Below are positions 39,703 to 50,403 of a stretch of 64,000 nucleotides of DNA, piece by piece. A program made the translations under genes and the position numbers. The DNA comes from Phoronis australis (Eukaryota > Phoronida > Phoronidae): the NCBI GenBank assembly GCA_002633005.1, contig NMRA01000117.1, forward strand, positions 835,483-899,482, in the 5' to 3' direction. Numbering within the stretch: position 1 is the first letter of the stretch; every line of letters starts with the position of its first letter. The notes beneath the pieces are model-generated. The model searched no databases. It was not told where the DNA came from and saw only the letters and a program-made list of their open reading frames with translations.

Positions 39703-42700
39703 GTAAGTTGACACCTATCTGAAATGACATAAAATGAATGTCAAAATCTGCATTAATGCAAAACAAACACCGTCCTTTATTAGGTTCTAACTGGGGTGAA
39801 GATTCTTTGATCTTTCATCCCCATTCAAATTTGGAATACATAAAAGGATATCCATGCTTAGGTAGAAGTCGTGACGTCGTGTTTAACGTGAAAACAAAAG
39901 TCTACAAAATACAAAAAAACGTGCAAAATGCAGGCACTCAAAATTGAACACAATTTTCAATGCGCGTGTCTTTTGCACATGAGGTTGATCTTGTTTCGAA
40001 GGGCTCTTGTCTGAATTATATACACACCTGTGGACATATCATAACGAGGACCGAAACCTATAATATTATGGAATGCGTCATTTCGAAATAATTTTTGATA
40101 GAACAAATTGAAAAAAGTTACACAAAAGACTTCATTATCTTGGAAAAAAGACTGATATTTGTAACGCTATAAAAGCGGATAACCCTGAGCAATAGGCCAA
40201 ACTGGTGACTGCTTCCTAAACGGGGTACACGACGTTGTCGAGTGAACACGTTTTCGCCATTCATATCATGCCAACGTAGTAGTTTCTGGCCCTCCTCTTG
40301 TTTAACCACCGTGCATTTAATGATTGAATCTAGTACTTAGTACCTTCGTAGATCACCGTCGTGTGCCTACGGTCTCGAAACAAAGAATGGTCCCGACAAC
40401 TACAACGACGTACCAGCCGACTGGTTCCGTGACAACCCAAGAATTTTTCAAGGAAAGTTTACTAAGTGGAAGGTAGGATGAATAAAGAACTCTTGACTGT
40501 ATTTGTATAGCACTGCGAATGCATCATCTTAACAATGACGTCAGAATGTTTTTAAACTGTGCCAGCGTATCTCATCGCTGTCGTGTATTCACAGCGTCCT
40601 ATGAATATTACTTTTGTTACAGTAGAGGTTATTAAAACTTATGCTTATTACATCCGTCAGCAGTGTTGGTGAAGGCTGTGACTGTTATCGCTCTTATGTC
40701 TGTATTTTCTTTGAAAAATATTGTTCGCTTGATTTTGATTACTAGACATAATCAAAGAACTTATAAAGCAAAATAACTATTACAACAGATTCTCTTTCAA
40801 CGCGACATAAATTTTCTGTCGATACAATTTATAAAGAAATAATATATTTGGTAGTACATAGCAAAATGGTAGTCGAAATTGAGTGATAAGTGATATTAAA
40901 AATACAAATTCACAAAGGGCTGAGATTTTTTTGTTTGGCGAAACTTCATTTACTGCTGAAAATATATAAAAAATGGCAACCTTTCGTTAACACGAGTGCA
41001 TTCCAAAATTTTGACTAACACTTGAAGTACTCGAATACTAGAAATGAGATTTTCAACTCACTCTGTAGTCATCTAAAGAAAATTTAGATCAAGATTTAAC
41101 TTTGAATATGAAGAAGGCCAATTGTGGCCTATCAGTAGGTTGCTATAGTACCCTGAGATTTTCTTGTAGAAAGGAAAATACAGATTTTGACCCCCCCCTC
41201 CCCCTAGGTTATAAAGAGGCTACTGGTTCTGAAACAAAACCTCTTTTTATCAGGAAAAAGTGGATTTACTGGACTTTACACCACAGAAGACTTCAGAATG
41301 TTCAGTTTAGCGTCTGTTGTCATGTAAAGAAACGTTAGATTTTAGAAATTTAAATGAGTCTTAAATTGCCGTTTATGAATCAAATAATCCGAAAACTTTA
41401 AAAAGAACAGATCAAAATTCTTTAACTAAAAATTATGCGCGCTGCTGGAAATTTGGAATCATAAAATCTCACCAGCCCACAAACCACGAGGATATCAACG
41501 TAATGGTTATCTATGAAAATAAAACGAAACGAAACGATTTTACGATGAAAGTGTTGAAGCCGTGCGTTTTTCGACCAACAGCGTCGATTTCTATTGGGAT
41601 GTTTGTCTTCACCGTTTAGATACGGGACTCAATAATCGGTTCGTCGGCATCAAAAATCAACTTTGTATTTTTTCCTTGTTTTACTTCTTACGGACATCTC
41701 AGAAACATCAAAAAAAGAAATTCTATTCGCACGACAATATATAACGACCTACACTCAGTCCATCGTGGCACAACTATCGCGCGTATCTGAAGGGCTGAAG
41801 GCTTGAATCCCAGCCGCGCTGTTTTTTCTCTCGTCAGTATTAGGGACGGTGCTCTTTTAGCGCAGCTCCAATTAAAGTTGACCTGAATCCTTGTTTTCAC
41901 CATTTTGATTGGTTTTGAATTATTTGGGACTGAAACTAGACAAGATGTTACTAGTTTTCAAACACGGCTATAGTTAATGATGAAGAATTTTATGAGAGCG
42001 ATTATATGAGAGTAGAAAGATCCTAATTAAAATTCGATTTTCGTTTCTTAGCCAGATTTAAATGACAAACTAAATTTTGAAAAAGTAGGCAGTCTTTAGA
42101 CTACTGACGACTTTTCATGTGATACCAAATAAGTTTTCTGCTACATGATACCTTGCGATATATTATAACAATTACATCGCACATCTAAAAAAACAAACAA
42201 AAACTAGCAGCTGAGCCATTTGAAGTGATGTCTGAGTTTTCTTATACAGGAGTTCCCGCAGTGAAATATGTCCGAAAACTTGGCTCTAGCAACTGTAATG
42301 AAAAAATATAGTGATAAAAATCGCTGCAATTTATCTTTTATTCAGGGTGATTAAATTCACTGATCCTGGGTTATTATTACATGTACTTGAGGTGGCGCCA
42401 TTGCTACGGTCACTGGCCAAGCAGTGCCCCCTGTCAGTAGGAATTCAGTAAATGTGAAGTTGTCATTACAGATTGGAGTGAGAATGCAGCTGAGAGTAAA
42501 TGACCGAGATGACAATGGAGATGATTTAGTGGACAACTTTGACTACACTCACACCGATCGTCCTGCTCCTAGTGAGCGTCAGGCGAAGTGGAGTTCGACG
42601 GTGAAGCTGGTGGGAAGGGAATCAGGGTCCAGAACTCAGTAATTGCATTTAAAATATTATTGAATTAGATACATTCCACTGGCAAGTGAAAGTACCTTAA

Positions 42701-45700
42701 TTAAACTCAGACTGTTCTTTTGTTCAAATTTATACTTGAAATCAAAGTACTCTTAACTGAAATCTAAGTCTTGGTGCTGATTCATACACTTGCGGGATCA
42801 CTTAAAGCTGCTGTCAACCGCTTTCCGTTGAAGAAAATGACTCTTGATGTAGACCTCTTAGCGCTATAAAGCTGGCCTCAATTTGTTCCTTACGCAGTTG
42901 AGAAGCAAGTATGTACTTTGTTCAAAATCGTACGATTCGTTGTTTCTCGAGAACAATCTTGTCAAAGAATAAAATGACACCCCGGGACAAGTCAGTGTTT
43001 AGTACATTCAAGCAATAACGAACAGACACTGGCTTCTGTCCTAGCCTCTTTAACTAAAGAACAATTTGAGACCAAATTCATAGTACGTGGTTTAAATAAA
43101 AATGTTAATTACCGAAAGTCGGTTTATTGTAGCTTTAATTAATGCTTTCGAGTAAAATCAAAACGTGTTTTAATAGTCTGTTTTAGATTAGTTGTTCACA
43201 AACGGATAGTATTTTAAGGTGCCTGTACGAAGTCTAGTCTATTGAAATGCTGCCCTCGCCAACTCTCATAAAACTTTTGAAATTTTATAGTAAATCGGCT
43301 TTTTCAGAGTTCGTAAGTGTTAAGTACTAATTAATGCTACGGTGATAGCAGTAACAGCAATATATGCAGGGAAAATATTGTGAATGATAATACATCCATT
43401 TACAAGACCAGACACAAATCTCATGTTGACATTTTTCGTAAAAGTCAAATATCAGAGGGTGGTCGCCCCTTTTAGTTCCTGTTTCGATCTATCGATCAGT
43501 AGACCTTTATATAGTGTTACAGCAACTATACCTGGTAGGGACTCTAAACTCTGCACACGCGCAGAATAACCCATAACCAAACTCCATAACCGGGTACCAA
43601 ACTCCGTACGCAGACCTGGTTCCGGGTGACGAATTTTCTGACGGTGCGTTCTGTAGAAAAAAGAAAATTACATAAAAGGAACATCACACATTGAAAGACG
43701 AATGTTTTAGGAGTATACTCGGAAGCTTACTACTGTACCCTAGCAAAACTATGGGACTTGGTCAGTGAGGTTGGAAAATCGAGGTAGATTCACTGTTTTC
43801 GTTCCACAAGTGAAGATTTCTCATTCAAGTGTGTCGTGAGCCAGTGTCTTGGGCCTTCGGAACGCTGCTGTGGTCCCCGGGTATGGAGCTTTGTCAACTT
43901 ACCTGGTATGGAGTATTTTCTGGACGTGTGGAGTTAAAGTGTGGAATTTGTATCGTTTTGTGTTTCGCTGGTCCGGGGCTGCGGTTTAGAGGGATCGTAG
44001 CTGGACTGAGTTGCAGTCATCATCACCTCTTCGAAAGACAAGTTCCCAGCAGGAACTTTGTTATTACGAGACCTATTTGTTTGAAAAGAACAACCGACAC
44101 CCGTAACTCAACTGTATATTTTATGTTGAACAGGTTACGCGTGCAGTTCCTGATGTTCTGTGACCCTGACTATTACGGTACAGACTGTGGTACATTCTGT
44201 AAGGCGAGAGATGACAGCCAGGGGCACTACACGTGTGACGCCAAGACTGGAAATAAAATATGTCGAACAGGTTCGCATGGATATACATGGAGATAACTTA
44301 AAAATCTACTCTCTAGTTTACGACGTTTGACTGGCATAATATATGCTCATGTGGGTCTTAGAGGGCTCACGAAGCTATTCCTTGAGAGTTAACTGACAGA
44401 TAGGTTGTATTTTTTTCGCTGCTCAGTTTCTAATCACACGAATTCTGTTACTTGATTGACTTTAGTCACTCAATTAAACAAACGTATCAGTGAGAGACAC
44501 ATTCCCTTACCGTCTGCGTTGCAAATTACTATTAATTGACCTTTAAAAAGGTCAGTAACGCGCTTTCTTTCCTCCTGGTCAAAAGAGAGTTCTATCACTG
44601 GGTACAATCCGGGACTGGCTTTTTGTTTTATTTACACGAGCTCTGTCAGCCGCAATTAATGCTACGTTGATTATGTACAGGACTACGTTACGTAGACACC
44701 TTGCAAAAAACAAGCTCATGCAAGATTACGCAAAACCATGCGAGTAAAGGGTAAGCGTTTCGTATGTTTGGGGCCTTAATTCACGTAGCGTGTCCTACCA
44801 AAATGACGGCCTATGAAGTGATTGGTCGGCAAAGTGCACACTAAATTATGGGACAGAATTCATTGCTGTTTCAATATATTCCAAAACCAAAGATTTCTAG
44901 TTTCTAGTGCTTCCCGGGTGCTTATTGTGCCTACGAAACGCAGCACGGATCTGAACAATGTACAGCATTAGAGTCCTGTGAATACCGGCTCCAGGACAAT
45001 TACGTATTAGACTTCGCATCGATTGTCGTGCGCGAATGTCGTACACGACAAACCGGAGTGTGTGTACTGACAGGTATTCTGGCACGAACATTCGAGCTTC
45101 TAGTAAAAAGGTATACTGACCAAAGTGTTACCTGACAATCGGAGTGTGTAGACACAGGCTTCTTTTAAAAAAACCACTGAGTTTTATTTTGATCTAAGTC
45201 ACTTACTCACGCGCGCACCCAGGGGGGGAGGGGGAAGGGGGACTCGAGAATAGGACAAAAAGGTCCGCCTCCGAGAAGCAAAAAGTCCGAGAAAAGGCGA
45301 CACAAGTCCACTAAAAAGTGCAGCGCACAGTTCACACTCCTGAAGGTGGTGCCCCGTTTTTTATTTTTTTATTCCTCCCGCTTTTTTGTCACCAAAGGTT
45401 CCACATCGTCAGAAATTCGAGCCCCGCATATTAAAAGCTGGGTGCGCGCATGTTATTGGTATGAAATTAGTAGCATTTTGCTCTTTCCTGGGGGATTACA
45501 AAGCACTTCTAGAGTTGACACCTAACAATTCGTTACTGCTTCAGACCAGGCGTGCGTTCAGTAACCCTAGGACTTACGACTTAGCTAAAATCCAGCCAAA
45601 GTCACGTGTGCTTTTTAACATACACCGCAATATCTCACTTAATCTCGTGAAGTCTTGTTTTTTAGCCATGTCCTAGCGTTACTGAACGCGAGAAACGTCT

Positions 45701-48700
45701 ACTAAGTTTCTTGTCACGGCGGGTTAGTTTAAGTTGCTAATTTGGTACGGCCATCCGAGGAATTTATTGTAACCAATGAGACTGACACGCCGCTATACCT
45801 GCAGAAGTGACTTAAGACAGAAATATAGTCTTACGCTCCATAGAAATATTTCAGAAAGATATCTAAATCTCACATGACCCAAAGTGCAAAGTAGCTTAGA
45901 ATATGCACCTAACTGCTAGTTACTGAGATAATTTCTAAAAATTATTTTAGGTTGTAATGTGCTAACAACTATATGGCTAAATCTTATTAAGTAGCCAAGT
46001 GGGAACGTAAGACCAATGAGTGTATACACTCCTCCAGATCAAATTTCTATGTCAAAGTTTAGCCTAAGTCAGATACAAGAAACAGACTCCTGGCTTACTA
46101 AGTTCCGGGTGTGGTGTGCGCCTGGTTTTAGTCGCCAGTGCAGTACGGCCGTTCGGGGATTTGTTGTAACTTAATTCAATTCAAATCAAACACCCACTGT
46201 GATTCAAACAAAAGAATAGGAATGTGGCCCAGACGTTGCTTTGGACGTATAATACGCTTAAAGCCTAACTTCAAAGGAATTTTGTTATTTTAGGTCTATT
46301 GGACTAAACAGCTATTCCTAGCATAGCCTCAGCAAAATACGAAAACATGAGTTTAATCACTCAAATCGTAGGCCCGTCACTGACTGAAACAATAGTTGCA
46401 TTTCGGTGCAATATTGTGTCACCGCGAGATACCAGCACAAACAAAAAAATACAAGCGGGTGTTATTCGCAGCTGTTTGAATTAAAAGGTGATTCTTGCGG
46501 TGACGTAGACAAAACCAAATCAATACGCCTAACAGTTCAGTACATTTGGCAATTTATGGCACTGGTGTGCTCTGAGCAATGCTCTTAACATACTGTAGAA
46601 ACCAAATTTAAAGGTGTCATCGTTCAAGATAGGATTTAAGTTGGTCTAGTTGCATAAAAGTTAGGCGCCGTATAGCAACAATGACGTCGCATTATCACGC
46701 ATCACGTTGTTATTGTTGAACAATGCACATGACGTCATGCAACAATCAAACTTATCCAGTGGATAACTTTGGAAGCTTTATGCTACTCAGCCCTGACTCA
46801 CACAAGACTTACAGCGGCTGAAATAATACAACTTGTTCTCGATCACATTTGATTCGTTTACCAAAATGTGTGGGAATTGACCAAGAACTTTTCATGCAAC
46901 CTGTTGCAACAAAACGTTATTTAAAAAAAAAAACACGAGAAATCGTTGCATATAATGTATACCATTTACTACAATGCAAAACAGTTTAATTTTTAAGGTT
47001 TAAACAACTGATTCATGTGTTTGGATATTCAAGCGACAATGAGTATATGGTAATGCAGCATACTGTAGAAACAATGGATATTTTATTCATCAACAAGCCC
47101 CAGAGCATTGTATAGAAGCGGTTGGTACACGGTAAATGTAAAATTAATTAGATATTAATATTTTAGATATTTTTATCATCCTTAGGTTGGATTGGTAAAG
47201 AATGCAATGAGTACGACAATTGTCTAAGCACACCTTGCAAAAATGGCGCCAAATGTCAAGACGGAACAAACACATATTCGTGTATTTGTCCATCGGGATT
47301 CACAGGTAAACAATGTCAAGACGTTGACGAATGTGCCAGTAACCCATGTAGAAATGGCGCATCGTGTCAAGATCTCGTCAATGGTTACAAGTGTAATTGT
47401 ACACAAGGGTACACTGGCGCAACTTGTTCAACTGATATCAACGAATGTATCAGCAACCCATGCATAAATGGAGCGACTTGTCAAGACCTTGTTAATGGGT
47501 ACAAGTGTAATTGTACACAATGGTACACTGGTGTAAACTGTGAAACTAACATTAATGAATGTCATAGTTCCCCATGCAATAACAACGGTACATGTGTGGA
47601 TAACGTCAACGGGTACACTTGTAATTGTAAAGACGGTCATAGCGGTGCAAATTGTGAAACTAACATCGATGAATGTCAAAGTTCCCCATGCAATAACAAC
47701 GGTACATGTGTGGATAGAGTCAATGGATACTCCTGTCAATGTAAAGATGGTTATATCGGTGTTAACTGTGAAACTAACATCGATGAATGTCATAGTTCCC
47801 CATGCAATAACAACGGTACATGTGTAGATAACATCAATGGATACACTTGTAGATGTAAAGACGGTTATAGTGGTGTTAACTGTGAAACTAATATCAATGA
47901 ATGTCATAGTTCCCCATGCAATAACAACGGTACATGTTTGGACGACGTCAACGGGTACACTTGTAATTGTAAAGACGGTTATATAGGTGTAAACTGTGAA
48001 ACTAATATCGATGAATGTCATAGTTCCCCATGCAATAACAATGGTACATGTGTTGATAACATCAATGGGTACATCTGTAAATGTCAAGACGGTTATAGTA
48101 GTGTAAATTGTGAAACTAACATCGATGGATGTCATAGTTCCCCATGCAATAACAACGGTACATGTGTAGATAACATCAATGGATACATCTGTCAATGTAA
48201 AGACGGTTATAGTGGTGTTAACTGTGAAACTAATATCGATGAATGTCATAGTTCCCCATGCAATAACAACGGTACATGTGTAGATAACATCAATGGATAC
48301 ATCTGTCAATGTCAAGGCGGTTATAGTGGTGTAAACTGTGAAACTAACATTGATCATTGCGTGGGTAGCACGTGTCATAATGATGGAACATGTGTAGATT
48401 TGGTGGATGGATTTAAATGTGATTGTCTGCCTGGATATTCAGGTAGATATTGTGAAACTAATATCGACGACTGTAAGCCAGACACCTGCAAAAACAACGG
48501 AACTTGCGAAGACTTGGCGAACGGTTTCAAGTGCGTTTGCAGGCCGGGGTATACTGGGGGCAAATGTGAGGTTAATGTGAATGAATGTGAATCTTCACCC
48601 TGTCTGAATGGTGCCACGTGCCATGATGGAGTCAACAGTTATTTCTGTGAATGTCTCCAAGGTTACATAGGGAATGATTGTTCTTTTATTGGAACACCAT

Positions 48701-50403
48701 GTTCAAACAATTCATGCCAAAATGGCGGAACGTGTGTTGTGGACGGCAATGGATACATGTGCTCATGTCGGATAGGGTATTATGGGAAATTCTGTGAAAA
48801 GGAACTCGAAAAGTGCAATGGATTTCAATGTAGAAATGGTGGCACATGTTATCGATATATGCGATGGCATATGTGTTCGTGTCCCCATGGCTTTGAAGGG
48901 TTTGCTTGTGAAAAAAAAGTTCGGCCATGCGAGTTGAATAAAGATGTGTGTAAAAATGGTGGAGTGTGTTCGGATGAAAGTGGTGTTGTACAGTGCACGT
49001 GTGGTCGTGGTTACAGTGGCCAGTATTGCCAGGTGGAAATAAACGAGTGCGCAAGCTCACCTTGTCAACATAGTGGCAGATGTGTTGATATTGTGAACGG
49101 ATATAGATGTCACTGCATGTCGGGATACACTGGAGTGGTTTGTGAAACGAATGTAGATGAATGTGCAAGCTCACCGTGTGTGAATGGAACATGTCTGGAT
49201 AGGATTGATGCTTACACCTGTCAGTGTGCGCTAGGGTTTATGGGAGTCAACTGTCAGCAGGAAATTGATGATTGCAAAAGCAATCCATGTAAAAATGGTG
49301 GGTCGTGTATAGATGCGGTGAACGGGTACGGCTGTTCGTGTTCTTCAGGGTTTACTGGAAGCCAATGTGAGACGGAAGTGAATGAATGTGAAAGCAACCC
49401 TTGTTTGACTGGGAAATGCCTAGACCGAGTGAATGGTTTCTCTTGTGCATGTCCAAGAGGATTTAAAGGAAAGGTCTGTGCTGAGAGGAGGTACGGATGC
49501 GAGGAACATACGTGTGCCAGTGGCTCATCTTGTCTAGATGTGGCAGATGGCAAATACGTTTGCGCATGTCCTTCTGGTTATACTGGACCGTTTTGCAATT
49601 GGGAAATAAATGAATGTCAGAGCTCCCCTTGTAGAAATGGCGGAGTCTGTACCGACCTCTTCAATGAATACAACTGTACGTGTGCTGCAGGTTTCACAGG
49701 AAAGAATTGTGAATGTGAAGTTAACGAATGTGAGTCATCACCTTGCAGACATGGCGGTATCTGTATGAATAAAGTAAATGGATTTGAGTGCAAATGCCAC
49801 AAGGGATACTTTGGCAATGTGTGCCAGTACAAAGAAGATTTTTGCAAATCGTCTCCTTGTCTACACGGCGCATGCCACGATCTAAAATTTGGTTATACTT
49901 GTACGTGTTTGCAAGGGTTTTTTGGTGTGAACTGTGAACAAAAGGAAGATGTCTGTGTTAGTGCACCATGCAAGAACAATGGCACTTGTATGAATGGTAA
50001 CGAAACGTTTAAATGCGTCTGTCAGCCTGGATTTACAGGACAAGTGTGTGAAACTGAAATAAACGAATGCTCGAGTTCGCCTTGTTCGCACGGTGTGTGC
50101 ATTGATCTTGTGAGCGGATGGACTTGCAGTTGTTATCAGGGGTTCACCGGGAGACGCTGCGAGGTAGATATGGATGACTGCGAAAAACAGCCTTGTAAAA
50201 ATGGGGCCACCTGCATTGATAAGATAGCACAGTTTGAGTGTGTTTGTCTAAAGGATTATGAGGGTAGACTTTGTGAGAATAGGGTTGACGAATGTGCCCT
50301 TTCGCCATGTAAACATGGTGGGACGTGTAACCTTGGCGTCAGTGGATTCAAGTGTTTTTGTCCGCCTGGATACAGTGGCGCCCTCTGTGAAATCACTGTG
50401 TAG
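39533..50403 (+). CDS. DSL-family Notch ligand with 28 EGF repeats
   Basis: A Delta/Serrate/Jagged-type ligand that would bind Notch at the cell surface or outside the cell. Five exons with consistent phases: three for the N-terminal MNNL/C2-like region (39533-39702, 40352-40472, 42472-42638), one DSL exon (44134-44270) and one exon with all EGF repeats (47186-50403). MNNL marks are GEFRVKFVDY, NGTCC, CDYQFRMCL and the CAYG start of the next exon. The DSL domain has all six Cys and GHYTC. It differs from canonical Jagged/Delta: the two atypical EGF repeats after DSL are replaced by ordinary EGF repeats, there is no Jagged VWC/Cys-rich region, and translation stops right after EGF 28 with no visible membrane helix. 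The 5' signal-peptide exon was not found. Family assignment is firm; orthology to Delta or Jagged is not. Confidence 0.93.
40352..40472 (+). CDS. DSL ligand exon, MNNL continuation
   Basis: 121 nt, phase 2 to 0. Encodes SPSCAYGLETKNGPDN and a segment ending IFQGKFTKWK, placed like the Jagged GPCSFGS...TPV...NTFNL segment. Acceptor CCTTCGTAG, donor GTAGGA. Found by phase and position; similarity is weaker than in neighbouring exons. Confidence 0.75.
42472..42638 (+). CDS. DSL ligand exon, C2-like
   Basis: 167 nt, phase 0 to 2. Encodes IGVRMQLRVNDRDDNGDDLV, an acidic loop typical of the C2-like fold, and a segment ending VGRESGSRTQ that leads into DSL as in Delta (RTGSARIELSFRVTC). Acceptor CATTACAG, donor GTAATT. 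The last shared residues with the next exon read TQLRVQFLMFCD. Confidence 0.82.
44134..44270 (+). CDS. DSL domain exon
   Basis: 137 nt, phase 2 to 1. Encodes FCDPDYYGTDCGTFCKARDD, then GHYTCDAKTGNKICRT, continuing into GWIGKEC in the next exon. All six DSL cysteines and the Notch-contact YYG and GHYTC segments are present. Acceptor GAACAG, donor GTTCGC (weak after the GT, but phase and homology are decisive). Confidence 0.92.
47186..50403 (+). CDS. Giant EGF exon of the DSL ligand (28 EGF)
   Basis: 3218 nt with no intron, acceptor TCATCCTTAG, phase 1. Completes DSL (GWIGKEC), then 28 consecutive EGF modules with the six-Cys pattern. Most have a (D/N)(I/V)(D/N)EC calcium-binding start and many have the C-X4-(S/T)-C O-fucosylation site between Cys2 and Cys3 that fringe enzymes act on in Notch and its ligands. 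Repeat 16 has an insertion between Cys1 and Cys2; repeats 18, 20, 24 and 26 are one residue short in the Cys2-Cys3 loop. Repeats 4-10 are nearly identical. Stop TAG directly after CEITV. A long antisense ORF here is a shadow. Confidence 0.92.
47537..48341 (+). repeat. 114-bp coding repeat, EGF 4-10
   Basis: Seven tandem 38-codon units, each beginning GAAACTAACAT(C/T) and containing AGTTCCCCATGCAATAACAA and GGTACATGTGT. Differences are mostly single bases. Each unit encodes SSPCNNNGTC with an NGT sequon coinciding with the O-fucose site. Confidence 0.95.

Noticed and set aside
41761-41830. Possible tRNA gene
   Set aside because: Only a box B-like GGCTTGAATCC is visible; stems do not form a cloverleaf. 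At most a weak SINE remnant.
47428-48378. 316-codon - strand ORF rich in Thr/Val/Ile
   Set aside because: Exact antisense of the tandem EGF repeats. The repeated codons keep the reverse frame open, and the + strand frame has clear domain structure and splice sites.
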